This document shows positions 16,005 through 25,504 of a stretch of 64,000 nt of DNA, in pieces (position 1 is the first letter of the stretch; each line of letters starts with the position of its first letter). The translations under genes and the position numbers were made by a program. The notes below the pieces were generated by a model that was not told where the DNA came from, did no database searches, and saw only the letters and a list, made by a program, of their open reading frames with translations. The stretch is from Acidobacteriota bacterium (GTDB lineage Bacteria > Acidobacteriota > Blastocatellia > Pyrinomonadales > Pyrinomonadaceae): contig JAHBSJ010000013.1 of the NCBI GenBank assembly GCA_019639155.1, forward strand, positions 42,352-106,351, in the 5' to 3' direction.

Positions 16005-17024
16005 TCAGCTGCCGATGTAGCGGGCGTAGAGGGCTCTTGCCGCAGTTGGGTCGTCAATTCCTTTGATGATGGCACGGGCGTCGGCAAAGACGGTGATCTC
16101 GCGGCCCTCGGCGGTGAAACGGACCAGGTAGTCGTTGTGTTTGACGTCGGCGAGGTGTGCGAGTTTTGCGGCGAGAGCGGCGAGGTCGATCTGCGTGGGC
16201 CGCGGCGGGGCGATCTGGACGGCATCGCGGCCGCAGAGCACGGCGGCGAACTCCCGGGCGTCGGCGTCGAGAAACTCAAAATTGCGTTTACCGCAGCAGA
16301 TGCAGCCCTTGTTCGGGCTCGTTAATTTGATCTTTCGCCAGTCGTTCGCCCATAGGTCGATCTGGACGAGCGAGCCGTGGAGAGCGTCGATATCGCCGAC
16401 TAGGAGTTTTAGGCATTCGGCGACCTGAATCGCAGAGACGCTGGCGATGATCGGCATTATCACGCCGGCGGTGTCGCATGTCGGCGACGAACCGGCGTCC
16501 GGCATTTCTTCGAAGATACAACGCAGACAAGGAGTCTCGCCGGGGCGAATGGTCATCGTCGTGCCGTAGCTCGAAACGGCGGCACCATAGATCCACGGCA
16601 TAGCGTGTTTGACGCAGGCGTCGTTGACGAGGTAACGGACCTGGAAATTATCGGTGCCGTCGATGACGACGTCGCAACCGGCAATGAGGCTCTCGATGTT
16701 CGAATTGTTCACATCCGCAACGATCGCCTCAACTTGGGTTTCGCCGTTTATCTCGGCGATGCGGTTCTTGGCTGCGACGGCTTTGGGCAGTCGGTCGGCG
16801 GCGTCGGATTCGCTGAACAATGTCTGCCGCTGAAGATTGGTGAATTCTACAAAATCGCGATCGACAATACGGAACTTCCCAACACCCGCCCGCGACAGCA
16901 TCTCGGCATGCGACGCCCCCAGAGCACCGCAGCCGACGATCAGCACCCGCGACGCGAGGAGCTTCTCTTGCCCTTCGCGGCCGATCTCCGGGAATAGGAT
17001 CTGACGGCTGTAGCGGTCCTTCAT
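16005..17024 (-). CDS. ThiF/MoeB/HesA-family E1-like sulfur-carrier adenylyltransferase
   Basis: The 339-residue protein has the ATP-binding GCGALG (32-37), the DRDFVEFTNLQRQ segment and the 'DGTDNFQVRYLVND' motif of ThiF/MoeB enzymes, which adenylate the C-terminal Gly-Gly of sulfur-carrier proteins. Zinc-binding cysteines occur as CLRC and CICC, and a cysteine in 'PTCDTAGV' matches the position used for sulfur transfer in ThiF. About 85 residues follow the E1 core; they show no rhodanese motif and I do not recognise them. It is the last gene of a minus-strand run TspO-like, aroDE, zinc-ribbon, ThiF. Whether it serves thiamine, molybdopterin or cysteine synthesis is not evident. Confidence 0.85.
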   Translation of the reverse strand: MKDRYSRQILFPEIGREGQEKLLASRVLIVGCGALGASHAEMLSRAGVGKFRIVDRDFVEFTNLQRQTLFSESDAADRLPKAVAAKNRIAEINGETQVEAIVADVNNSNIESLIAGCDVVIDGTDNFQVRYLVNDACVKHAMPWIYGAAVSSYGTTMTIRPGETPCLRCIFEEMPDAGSSPTCDTAGVIMPIIASVSAIQVAECLKLLVGDIDALHGSLVQIDLWANDWRKIKLTSPNKGCICCGKRNFEFLDADAREFAAVLCGRDAVQIAPPRPTQIDLAALAAKLAHLADVKHNDYLVRFTAEGREITVFADARAIIKGIDDPTAARALYARYIGS

Positions 17025-17034
17025 CGTCGTACCT

Positions 17035-17754
17035 TTAGCCGAAAAGCGACCTCACAAAAGCCCTGATGTTGATACCTTCGTCAGCGTCAAGTGCCGCAGC
17101 TTTACCAAAACGGCGGTCGCTGAGTGCCTGCTGACGCATCTCGTCGCGCAGCTTGGCCCGTTGTTCCTCGATCGCCAATTTTTCCTTTTCACGCGCGCGG
17201 TCCATTCCGCCCGCACGTATGAACTCAATGATCGCGGGGAGTTCGTCCGCGTCGAACCACACACCGTGGCTGCGGCAGACATCCACGATCACGCCGGACG
17301 AACGAGCGAAATTATTGCGGTTCATCAACTCGCCGCAGTCAGGACAAGGCACATAATTCACCTTTGTCATTATCTGCGGGCGGACGCCGCGTTTGTCCAG
17401 GAAAGAAAAGATCGCCGCCTGCCGTTCACGTTCGGCACAAACGTTCTCGAAATCGGCCGTCGTCATCCACATGCCGTCGCATTTTGTGCAGCCGCGAAAC
17501 TCGGTCTCGGCGATGAGGAGCGTCTCGAGTCGGACCTTGCAGCGTGGGCATTCGCTGTCGTCGCCATCCGGCGATATGCCGACCGGTGCCGCAATGGCTC
17601 CGCAATGCCCGCAGAATTTGCTGCCGACGAACATCAGCCCAAAGCATTGCGGGCACGCGGCGGTCTTTAGACGCGTCCTGCAAAAAGTGCATTGCGACGC
17701 GTCGCTCGTGACGCCGGCGCCGCAATTCGGGCAATTCAAAGCTTCAGCTCCCAT
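17035..17754 (-). CDS. Multi-zinc-ribbon (zf-TFIIB type) protein
   Basis: The 239-residue protein strings together zinc ribbons: CPNC...CTFC (8-24), CPQC...CGHC (33-53), CPRC...CTKC with GMWM (71-96) and CPDC...CRSHGVWFDADEL (136-170). The last two match the bacterial zf-TFIIB family. A helical Lys/Glu/Arg region and a hydrophobic C-terminus follow. Such proteins are widespread and have no settled function. Its ATG overlaps the aroDE stop (TAATG), so it is translated together with that gene. Confidence 0.75.
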   Translation of the reverse strand: MGAEALNCPNCGAGVTSDASQCTFCRTRLKTAACPQCFGLMFVGSKFCGHCGAIAAPVGISPDGDDSECPRCKVRLETLLIAETEFRGCTKCDGMWMTTADFENVCAERERQAAIFSFLDKRGVRPQIMTKVNYVPCPDCGELMNRNNFARSSGVIVDVCRSHGVWFDADELPAIIEFIRAGGMDRAREKEKLAIEEQRAKLRDEMRQQALSDRRFGKAAALDADEGINIRAFVRSLFG

Positions 17755-19214
17755 TAACTCACCTCGTCCAACGCCCGCTGCATCGCTTCACGCGGAGCGG
17801 GCTTTTTCATCCAGGCTTCGTATTGCAAAATACCCTGCTCCAACAGCATTTCCCGGCCGGTGATCACCTCAATTCCCGCCGCAAACGCATCCGCAACAAA
17901 AGGCGTCTCTTTCGTGATCAGGTCATAGACGCATCTTACACCCAAGATCTGATATGCGGAAAGCAGTTTTTCACCGTTCATGCCGACGGGCGTTGCGTTT
18001 ACGACGACGTCATATCGTTCGAATGAAGTGTCTTCATCGAAAAGCTCGAACTTGATGTCAAAACTCCCAAGATCGGCGACTGCCTTTGCGGCATCGCGAG
18101 CAAACACGACTGTCTCTGCTCCTGACCGCTGAATAGCGTGAACGCACGCTCGGGCCGCTCCGCCGGCTCCGATCACGGCAAAACGCATTCCCGCCAGCTC
18201 GCCGTACCGCGACAAAAGCGGAGCGAGAAAGCCCGCGGCGTCGGTGTTATGCCCAATGAGTTTACCGCCGGCAAATTCCACCGTATTCACAGCACCGATC
18301 TCGCGGGCTGCGTCGTCGATGTCGTCGAGCAGCGGCATTACGGCAAGTTTATGCGGCATCGTAACAGCAAAACCGCCAAAATTCATTTCAACCTCGCGGC
18401 TCTCGCCTCGCACCATTCCTCGGAAAAACACCTCGATGTCTTTGACCTGAAACGGCACAAAAACTGCGTCGTCGCCATTCGCCGCGAACGCTGCATTGTG
18501 CATCGCGGGCGACAGCGACGACGAAACCGGATCGCCGACGACGCCAAACACGGCGGTTTTTGGCGTAATTTCCCTTATTCGATATCTCTCGGCTGACTCA
18601 GTAAATGAGAATTGTCCGGGAGCAGTAGCAGTTTCATTATCACAAGCAGCGTAAGCAATCGGAGCGCCGAACGCCGGGCCGAGAATTCTCGTCCACTTCC
18701 CGGCTTCGCCCATTGCAATAGGCAAGACACCAACACCTGATTCCCTTCCGCGACGCAACAAATTCCATAGAGGTATCGCTTCTGTAGCATCTTCGACCGA
18801 GCACGCGATCTTAACGACATCCGGACAATGTGACGCCAGCCGTTCAAATATATGTTCAAAGTCGTTTGGAACACCGGAATGGTCGTGAAACGAAACCATC
18901 TTTATACGTGTGTCAGGAGAGATGTGAGCAATGTCCTCTTCGAGGTCGCAGGCGTAATAGCCGTTGATCAGATGGAAAAATGCAATGCGCTCTTCGCGAG
19001 ATAATTCGGCACGGCCGCCTTCTGCGACCGGACGAAGAGTTGCAACGATCTTTGAACGAACTTCGTTTTCGGAAAACAGCCGAACCAACTCGTTGCGTTC
19101 GCTCAGCGGAAGATAGTCAAATCTGACCTCGAAAAGATCAGCATCAGTAGACGCTTCAAGCCCTTGCAGAACCGCAGCGGCGGTCGTCTCGCCGATCGAA
19201 ACGCATATCTTCAC
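17754..19214 (-). CDS. aroDE: Bifunctional 3-dehydroquinate dehydratase / shikimate dehydrogenase
   Basis: The protein (486 residues from the GTG at 19214) fuses two consecutive shikimate-pathway enzymes. The first 215 residues are a type I dehydroquinase, with 'LFEVRFDYL', the catalytic His in 'VSFHDHSG' and the Schiff-base Lys in 'DVVKIACS'. The rest is shikimate dehydrogenase: 'GDPVSSSLSPAMHN', 'FAVTMPHK' with the catalytic Lys, 'GHNTDAAGF' and the NADP-binding GAGGAARA. The GTG start overlaps the stop of the TspO-like gene (GTGA) and follows a GAGGGA Shine-Dalgarno. An ATG at 19286 would run deep into that gene. The fusion is known from plants and some bacteria. aroA and aroK lie 10 kb away on the other strand. 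Confidence 0.92.
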   Translation of the reverse strand: MKICVSIGETTAAAVLQGLEASTDADLFEVRFDYLPLSERNELVRLFSENEVRSKIVATLRPVAEGGRAELSREERIAFFHLINGYYACDLEEDIAHISPDTRIKMVSFHDHSGVPNDFEHIFERLASHCPDVVKIACSVEDATEAIPLWNLLRRGRESGVGVLPIAMGEAGKWTRILGPAFGAPIAYAACDNETATAPGQFSFTESAERYRIREITPKTAVFGVVGDPVSSSLSPAMHNAAFAANGDDAVFVPFQVKDIEVFFRGMVRGESREVEMNFGGFAVTMPHKLAVMPLLDDIDDAAREIGAVNTVEFAGGKLIGHNTDAAGFLAPLLSRYGELAGMRFAVIGAGGAARACVHAIQRSGAETVVFARDAAKAVADLGSFDIKFELFDEDTSFERYDVVVNATPVGMNGEKLLSAYQILGVRCVYDLITKETPFVADAFAAGIEVITGREMLLEQGILQYEAWMKKPAPREAMQRALDEVS

Positions 19215-19966
19215 GCGTCCCTCACCGCCATTCCCTTCTTGTCCATTACAAAACTGATCGACATTATCAGCGACACCACAACGCAAAAAGCTGCAGCGAC
19301 AACAACTGCGGTGTTACCGCTTTGCTTGACGGCTATGGCGGTTGCCGCCCACGCGATGGCAAGCGGATAGAGGAAATTTCGGAACGCATACCGGACGAAC
19401 ACCGCCATTGCCGTTGCCGCCAACAGGCAAGCGACTGCGATCAGATTCCACGTCAGCGAGGACAACTCGGCACCGCTCGCTTTGATCACGATCGACAGAT
19501 TTACCAGCGTAGCCGCGGTAAGCCACCCGGCGTAAAGCCCGAAGGTTCCGCGCGCGATCAGCGTATCCGCGGGCGAATCGGTATTCCGGAACATCACCGC
19601 GATCGAAAGCGCCGTCAGGAACAGTGCCGCGATCACGATCAAACACGCGACCAGCATTTCCTGATGCCAGAGCCAAAGCCACAGAGCGTTCAGGAAACAG
19701 CTGAGCAGATACAGCGGACGGACACGGCGATAGCGTACGCAGTCGAGCTTGAAAAGCTGGTAGATCGAAAACGCGATCAGACCCGCATAGATAAGGCTCC
19801 ATATCGCAAAGGCATACCCCGCCGGCGTCAAGACCGTCGGATACTTGCCCGAGATGACAGCCGTATCGATATTGTTCAACCGCCCGGTCGTCGCGAGATA
19901 ATTGACCCAAAGAACAATGGCCGTGGCGATGACCACGATGTAAGACTGTATCTTGACTGCAAGCAT
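19211..19966 (-). CDS. TspO/MBR-related multispanning membrane protein
   Basis: The 251-residue protein has seven to eight hydrophobic segments. It contains the signature 'LTPAGYAFAIWSLIYAGL' (about residues 46-63) and the Trp-rich 'LNALWLWLWH', typical of the tryptophan-rich TspO/MBR-like family. It is longer than the five-helix TspO proper (about 160 residues), so it belongs to the extended relatives of unknown ligand. It is coupled by a four-base overlap to aroDE. No functional link between the two is evident. Confidence 0.7.
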   Translation of the reverse strand: MLAVKIQSYIVVIATAIVLWVNYLATTGRLNNIDTAVISGKYPTVLTPAGYAFAIWSLIYAGLIAFSIYQLFKLDCVRYRRVRPLYLLSCFLNALWLWLWHQEMLVACLIVIAALFLTALSIAVMFRNTDSPADTLIARGTFGLYAGWLTAATLVNLSIVIKASGAELSSLTWNLIAVACLLAATAMAVFVRYAFRNFLYPLAIAWAATAIAVKQSGNTAVVVAAAFCVVVSLIMSISFVMDKKGMAVRDA

Positions 19967-19967
19967 A

Positions 19968-20489
19968 TTATTTGCCTTGGTTCACGCGGGAATAGTCGAA
20001 CTTTGCCTCGCGATATGCCCCATCCCTTCCCTTCATGGCAAGATAGATCGCCAGTTTGGCTCCATTCGGCACGAACGTGGCGCCGCCGAAATAGTATCTG
20101 CCGCCGTCCTTCTTAATGAACGGGAAATCCACGGTCTTGTCTTTCTCTTCCCAACCGACCAGCTCCGGCGTGAAATGCTTGATCCTCATCACATAGCTGC
20201 CGCCTTTCGGTTCGAGCGTGATGAATTCGTAAAAATTGACCTTCCCGCCGCTGAACATTCGAAACATGCCCATCATCACGCCGTTCTGCGGTTTCGACCA
20301 TATTTCCTCGACCGTGCCGCCGAGTCCCGTTCCGGACCACGTTCCGATGAGCCAATCGAAATCCGCGATAGTAGCAGAGCCTCCGGACATGCCTTCGTCG
20401 AGCTTCAGAGTATTTTCGGTCAGCTTTGTCTGCGCCGAGGCCGAAACTGCGAGTGCAAGAAATAGTATCGGAATGATGAGTTTGTTCAT
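19968..20489 (-). CDS. Secreted DUF6265-type protein
   Basis: The 173-residue product starts with a signal peptide (residues 1-19, cleaved after VSASA). The mature part opens with 'FDWLIGTWSGTG', then 'EEIWSKPQNGVMMGMFRM', a pattern of the DUF6265 family, a lipocalin/THAP4-like beta-barrel fold. The biochemical role of the family is unknown. It sits seven bases upstream of the rmuC stop codon, so the two could share a transcript. Confidence 0.7.
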   Translation of the reverse strand: MNKLIIPILFLALAVSASAQTKLTENTLKLDEGMSGGSATIADFDWLIGTWSGTGLGGTVEEIWSKPQNGVMMGMFRMFSGGKVNFYEFITLEPKGGSYVMRIKHFTPELVGWEEKDKTVDFPFIKKDGGRYYFGGATFVPNGAKLAIYLAMKGRDGAYREAKFDYSRVNQGK

Positions 20490-20496
20490 ATTGACC

Positions 20497-22074
20497 TCAA
20501 TTCGCGTCCGCTGCGTCGGCGGATGCCGCAGGAATGTCGATGACGCCTTCGTCGGCCGGTGCGATAGATTTCGTGACCGGTCGGATGGCGGTTTCGATGG
20601 GTTTCAGCGTCGGGATATTTTCTTTTGCGAGCGTCCCGCTGATCTTCTTAATGGTTTCGAGCTGAGTAATAAAACGCGATTCCAACGAACCGACCGCCTG
20701 GTTGTAGCTGTTCACGGCTCGGCCGAGGTTCGTCCCGACGCTCGCGAAATGGTCGAGAAGCGTCGTTGTGCGCTTGTAGAGTTCGATGCCCGCATCACGC
20801 ATTTCATAGATGCTTTCTGCCATGCGCTCCTGCTGCCACAGAAATCCGACCGTGCGCAGCATCGTTATCAGCGTCGAAGGCGTCGCGAGAACGATCTGAT
20901 TGTTGATGCCGTCCTCGATCAGTTTTGGGTCCGCCATCAGAGCCGCGCCGAATGACGATTCGATCTGCATATACATCACGACAAAATCGACGGTGTCAGG
21001 CAATTGCTCCCAATACGACTTCTTGCTCAGGTCGCCGAGGTGCTTTCGGACGGCTTTTGCGTGTTCGCCCAGCTCACGGACCCTTTCTTCATCATGCTCA
21101 GTTTCGAAGGCACGCATGTATGCGGCCAGCGGGACCTTTGAATCCAATATCAGCCGCCTGCCGCCGGGCAGTGAGATGATCATGTCGGGGCGGAGTTTTC
21201 CCTCGTCGGTCGCCAGGCTCGCCTGTTCCTGAAAATCGCAATATGGCGACAAACCGGCGACCTCAACAACACGCCGCAGGCTTATCTCGCCGTATTTGCC
21301 CCTCACGTGCGACGTTTTTAGTGCGCCGACAAGCTGCTTTGTTCCCTCGCCGAGTTCGTTCGTCGTGCTCTTGATGGCGTCGAGAAGCGTTCGCATCTCA
21401 ACGTACGCTCCCTCTCGTTTCAGCTCGATCTCGCCCAGCTTTTTGTCGAACTGCGACAGCGAATCGCCGAGCGGCTTGACGAGATGCTCGATCGCCTGTT
21501 TGCGTTTTTCAAGCTCGGCTGCGGATTCTTTCGTCTGGCTTTCGAGCGTTTGCTTCGCCATCTCGAGAAACGACGAGTTATTCTTGCGAAGAGCCTCCGA
21601 AGACAGCGACTCGAACGCCTCACGCAGCTTTTCGTTCGCTTCGACGATGAATTTCTTCTGCTCTTCGATGGCTTTAACCGCCTCGTTGTATTTTGCGTTC
21701 AGATCAGCGTTTGCGGTCTTCAATTGAACCGCCTGTTCGCTCAGACGACGTATTTCGGTTTCCAGCTCCGCGGTTCGCAAACCGGTCTTTTCGACCGCAT
21801 CTTGTATCTCGGCGAGTTCCGTTTCGGCTTTCGTTTTGGCTCGCTCGGTCTCGATCAGCCTCTCCTGCTGACGAGCGTCCTTTTCAGCGAGTTGTTTGAT
21901 CTGCGATTCGGTATCCGCGATCCGGCTGCGCGCTGCGGCGGCCTCGGCCTCGAATCTCGCTGCATCGCTCATCGCGGCGGCGCCACGCCGCGAAGCGATC
22001 AAATACCCGACGGCTCCGCCGACGATAAGGCCGCCGACCAACGCAGCAATTGCAATGTAAAGTGGGTTTTCCAT
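20497..22074 (-). CDS. rmuC: DNA recombination protein RmuC
   Basis: The 525-residue protein has an N-terminal membrane helix (residues 5-27), a long coiled coil (about 35-210) and the RmuC nuclease-like domain (about 225-430). That domain includes 'LRPDMIISLPGGRRLILDSKVPLAAYM', with the Asp and Asp-Ser-Lys of the PD-(D/E)XK fold. RmuC limits inversions at short inverted repeats in E. coli, possibly by cleaving DNA structures. This is of interest in a genome carrying palindromic insertions. The C-terminal 40 residues are Pro/Ala/Asp-rich. It is divergent from rnhA. Confidence 0.9.
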   Translation of the reverse strand: MENPLYIAIAALVGGLIVGGAVGYLIASRRGAAAMSDAARFEAEAAAARSRIADTESQIKQLAEKDARQQERLIETERAKTKAETELAEIQDAVEKTGLRTAELETEIRRLSEQAVQLKTANADLNAKYNEAVKAIEEQKKFIVEANEKLREAFESLSSEALRKNNSSFLEMAKQTLESQTKESAAELEKRKQAIEHLVKPLGDSLSQFDKKLGEIELKREGAYVEMRTLLDAIKSTTNELGEGTKQLVGALKTSHVRGKYGEISLRRVVEVAGLSPYCDFQEQASLATDEGKLRPDMIISLPGGRRLILDSKVPLAAYMRAFETEHDEERVRELGEHAKAVRKHLGDLSKKSYWEQLPDTVDFVVMYMQIESSFGAALMADPKLIEDGINNQIVLATPSTLITMLRTVGFLWQQERMAESIYEMRDAGIELYKRTTTLLDHFASVGTNLGRAVNSYNQAVGSLESRFITQLETIKKISGTLAKENIPTLKPIETAIRPVTKSIAPADEGVIDIPAASADAADAN

Positions 22075-22168
22075 GAGCAGATCGCTTTTTCCCCGATCAA
22101 ATCATAGCTTACATCATCGGCGTGGCTTTATTAATCCCGCCGCCGTGTCTATTCTATTTCGAGAGTTT

Positions 22169-22627
22169 ATGAAATCCGTGACCATCGTCTGCGACGGATC
22201 GAGCCTCGGCAACGGCAGCGGGAAAGCACGCGCCGCGGCGGTGGCGATACTCGGCTACAAGGGCTATTGGAAAGCGTTCGGCGAGTATCTGGGCGATGCG
22301 ACGAACCAACAGGCCGAGATCGCCGCTGCGGCGATCGGGCTCGAAAAGCTAAAAGGCCCGGCGAATGTGAAAATTCTCTCTGATTCAAGGTACGTCGTCG
22401 AAACAATGACGGGAAATTTCAGAAAGAAGACCAATCATGACTGGTGGAAAAGACTGGAAAATGCCGCGGCCCCGCATAAGATCACGTGGGAATGGACGAA
22501 AGGCCACGACGGCCACGAACTGCAGGAGAAAGCCGATCTTTTAGCGCGAAAAACGGCTAAACTTGGGGCAATAGACGAAGAACTTTTCGACGAAACCGCG
22601 GCGGATATCGGCGTAACTGAATTGTGA
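22169..22627 (+). CDS. rnhA: Ribonuclease HI
   Basis: From the ATG at 22169 the product has 152 residues, the usual RNase HI length. Catalytic acidic residues are seen in order: Asp9 in CDGSSLGN, Glu in NQQAEIAAA, Asp in ILSDSRYV and Asp in 'EKADLLAR'. The basic-hydrophobic 'WKRLENA...WEWTKGH' region also fits. The enzyme cuts the RNA strand of RNA-DNA hybrids. An in-frame start at 22073 would add 32 unconserved residues overlapping the rmuC start. Confidence 0.9.
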   Translation: MKSVTIVCDGSSLGNGSGKARAAAVAILGYKGYWKAFGEYLGDATNQQAEIAAAAIGLEKLKGPANVKILSDSRYVVETMTGNFRKKTNHDWWKRLENAAAPHKITWEWTKGHDGHELQEKADLLARKTAKLGAIDEELFDETAADIGVTEL

Positions 22628-22694
22628 ACCCGAAAGCCGTTTCCGCATCTAATTATCGTTTTGCTCGGCTGTCGATCGCGGCCACTGACAGACC

Positions 22695-24647
22695 TTGAAC
22701 TTTGCATTTCGCACATTTTTACTGATCGCCGCTTTCGCGGGCCTTACGGTCACAGTTGCCGGCCAGACTCGCGGCGGCTCCGGTTGGGCTTGGCAAAACC
22801 CGCTGCCCCAGGGCAACCCGCTTTATTCGATACATTTTGCAGATGATAAATTGCACGGATTTGCGGTAGGAGCGGACAATACCATTTTAGGCACACAGGA
22901 CGGCGGATATACGTGGGTCAAAAGATCGGCTCCGGTTGACACGACCCTTGCCGACGTCTTCATCCGCGACGCAAAGAACGCATTCATCGTCGGCGTCCGC
23001 GGCACGATCTTGACCACGACGAACGGCGGCAAGGCATGGAAACGGGTCGCCTCGCCGTCGCGCGACCATTTCTCAAGTATCGAGTTCACGGGTGTTGACA
23101 AGCGGATCGGCTGGGCCGCCGGCACGTATGGACGCGTGCTTCTCTCGACCGACGGCGGTTTGACCTGGAACGATGCCGGCCCAAAAACGGACGAGAACCT
23201 CCTGAACATCGCAGCCCGCGGCGATGCGGCCGTCGTCGTAGGAACGAACGGTTTCGTCGCCTTCACGCGCGACCGCGGAGAAACCTGGTCAACCGCTTCT
23301 CCATGCGGGAATTCGATGATCACGGATGCTGCTATCTTGAGCGACAGCGAAATTGTCGTTGTCGGCTATTCAGGCTGTGTCGGGCGAAGCGCCGACGCAG
23401 GCGCCACATGGTCAGGCGTCGATATCTTCAGCCGAGCCGACCTGCTTTCGGTGTCATTCGCGGACGACAGCTACGGCGTCATTTCGGACGCGAACGGCCT
23501 TATATGGATATCAGGCGACGCCGGACGCAGTTGGCTGCCCATAAGCGTTCGCACCAGTCCGCGGCTCATTTCAGTCCATTTGGCCGACAGAATTTCCGGA
23601 TGGGCGGTTGGCGAGAACGGGCTGATCATTCGCACCAGTGATGGCGGTTTCGGATGGCAAAGACTGAGTGAAGGAGGCCGCGAGGACGTGAACGAGCTTT
23701 TCTTCACCGATAACGAGACCGGAACTGCGGTCGGTTCGCGAGGGCGAATTTGGATCACGAACGACGGCGGCAACGACTGGCTGCCGGTTTTTTCCGACAC
23801 CGACCGCGGGCTGAATTCGGTCTATTTCGCGAATGGCGAGCGCGGCTGGATCGTCGGTGACCGGGGTACCGTTCTCCGTACGAATAATGGCGGCGCAAGT
23901 TGGGGTAAGGGAGTTTCAAACATCACCGAGGACCTTTCGGCCGTATTTTTTATTAACGAAAAACTCGGCTGGGCCGTTGGCGAAGGCGGGATGATCATTC
24001 GATCTGAATCTGCGGGCGCATATTGGGAGCAATTCGAATCGGGCACACGGCAATGGCTCGAAGCGGTGCATTTTATCGATGAAAAACGCGGTGTCGCCGT
24101 CGGCGGCGGCGGAACGATAATTCGAACTGACGACGGCGGGTTAAAATGGTCGTTCGTAAGAACCAACATCCGCGAAAATCTTTACTCGCTCAGTTTTTAT
24201 GACGAGCGCCATGGTTTCGCGGTCGGTTCCGGGGGCGTGGTTCTTTACACTTCCGACGGAGGCGAAGTTTGGCAGGATAGAGAATCTTCGATCGCGGTGA
24301 ATCTGTTCGCCGTACAAGCATTCGGCCGCGGTTCCGCCGTCGCAGTAGGCGAACAGGGAGCCGTCATGATAACGGAGGATGCTGGAACAACGTGGCAGAT
24401 CCAGCCCAACATAACCGGCAAACTCCTTCAGGCGGTGGTTTACAGAGGCGGAAAGAACGTCTGGGTAGCGGGCCGCGGAGGAACTATTTTGCGTCGCACC
24501 GATGCTCTTTCGCCGAGGACCATCAGCCTGCCTCGCAACATTCCGATCTTGCGGCCTTCAACCGGAACGCGTCCGCAACGGCGAGTACCGCTAATAACGA
24601 TCACCGATGACGGCGATATTCCACCTGCCACACCCATTAGGCCCTAG
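22695..24647 (+). CDS. Secreted YCF48/BNR-repeat beta-propeller protein
   Basis: The 650-residue product begins with a signal peptide (1-24, ending TVAGQ). It contains about a dozen copies of a 40-45-residue repeat of the form 'GWAVGe.GtIirT.dGG.tW', the YCF48/Hcf136 and BNR type, which folds into a large propeller. In photosynthetic organisms Hcf136 assists photosystem II assembly, but bacterial secreted homologues are mostly uncharacterised. The predicted start is a TTG at 22695, chosen because the signal peptide follows at once; no strong Shine-Dalgarno is present. Its stop overlaps the stop of convergent prmA. Confidence 0.75.
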   Translation: MNFAFRTFLLIAAFAGLTVTVAGQTRGGSGWAWQNPLPQGNPLYSIHFADDKLHGFAVGADNTILGTQDGGYTWVKRSAPVDTTLADVFIRDAKNAFIVGVRGTILTTTNGGKAWKRVASPSRDHFSSIEFTGVDKRIGWAAGTYGRVLLSTDGGLTWNDAGPKTDENLLNIAARGDAAVVVGTNGFVAFTRDRGETWSTASPCGNSMITDAAILSDSEIVVVGYSGCVGRSADAGATWSGVDIFSRADLLSVSFADDSYGVISDANGLIWISGDAGRSWLPISVRTSPRLISVHLADRISGWAVGENGLIIRTSDGGFGWQRLSEGGREDVNELFFTDNETGTAVGSRGRIWITNDGGNDWLPVFSDTDRGLNSVYFANGERGWIVGDRGTVLRTNNGGASWGKGVSNITEDLSAVFFINEKLGWAVGEGGMIIRSESAGAYWEQFESGTRQWLEAVHFIDEKRGVAVGGGGTIIRTDDGGLKWSFVRTNIRENLYSLSFYDERHGFAVGSGGVVLYTSDGGEVWQDRESSIAVNLFAVQAFGRGSAVAVGEQGAVMITEDAGTTWQIQPNITGKLLQAVVYRGGKNVWVAGRGGTILRRTDALSPRTISLPRNIPILRPSTGTRPQRRVPLITITDDGDIPPATPIRP

Positions 24648-25504
24648 GCTCTGAAAACAACGACAGAGATCCATTCACCTGAACCGAAAATACTGAATTC
24701 GTCCGCACCAAGACTTTTCAGCTCTGCTTCAATGGATGTTCGCTGTTCAGCCAGGATGCCGGACAAGATAAGCACTTTTTTTGAGGCCTTCAACAGCAAG
24801 GGCAATATGGGAAGGATTACATCGAGCGTGAGGTTTGCCGCGACAACATCTGCAGCGGGTGTATCGTTCGTGATGGAGCCTTCGGAGATACCAATCTGAT
24901 CGGCGACACCATTCAGTTCACAGTTCGCGAAGGCTATCGCCACGGAATCCGAGTCAGTGTCGCATGCTCGGATCGGCGCGGCGCCGACCTTCGCGGCAGC
25001 GATCGACAGAATTCCCGTTCCCGTCCCGACATCGAGAAATGACGCTCCATTCGTAACATGTTCACCGATCGCCTCCAGGCAGAGTTTCGTCGTATCATGC
25101 GTACCTGTACCGAACGCCATGCCCGGATCGATGCGAATGACCATCGCATCGGCCTCGTGTTGGTCAAACCACGTCGGAGCTATTATGAAGCGGCCCGCAG
25201 CCACAGGCTGCCAATGCCGCTTCCACTCGGCAAGCCAATCCTGCTCCGCGACGGCTCGGATCGCGACACCTGCAGCCTCATTGCGTGAGATTCCGTATAT
25301 CAGGAGTTCGTTTTCGACCGCTTCGCGGATCGCATCTGCATCAGGCTCTTCATCAAAATACCCTGTTACGATCACGGAATCCGCCGATCGGCGGCCGAGC
25401 AGGTCGATCTCCGTCCCTGATGCTCCGCATTCAGAAAGCGCGGACTCGGCCGCTTCGGCATACGAGGCGGAAACGCGAACATCTGCGGCAAACCAGCTTT
25501 TCAT
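24644..25504 (-). CDS. prmA: Ribosomal protein L11 methyltransferase
   Basis: The 286-residue protein has the PrmA layout: an N-terminal substrate-recognition domain with 'EQDWLAEWKRHWQP', then the motif 'DPGMAFGTGTHDTTKLCL' and SAM-binding motif I 'LDVGTGTGILSIAA', then 'VVAANLTLDVI'. It trimethylates lysines and the N-terminus of L11. The ATG overlaps the era stop (ATGA), so the pair is translationally coupled. Confidence 0.93.
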   Translation of the reverse strand: MKSWFAADVRVSASYAEAAESALSECGASGTEIDLLGRRSADSVIVTGYFDEEPDADAIREAVENELLIYGISRNEAAGVAIRAVAEQDWLAEWKRHWQPVAAGRFIIAPTWFDQHEADAMVIRIDPGMAFGTGTHDTTKLCLEAIGEHVTNGASFLDVGTGTGILSIAAAKVGAAPIRACDTDSDSVAIAFANCELNGVADQIGISEGSITNDTPAADVVAANLTLDVILPILPLLLKASKKVLILSGILAEQRTSIEAELKSLGADEFSIFGSGEWISVVVFRA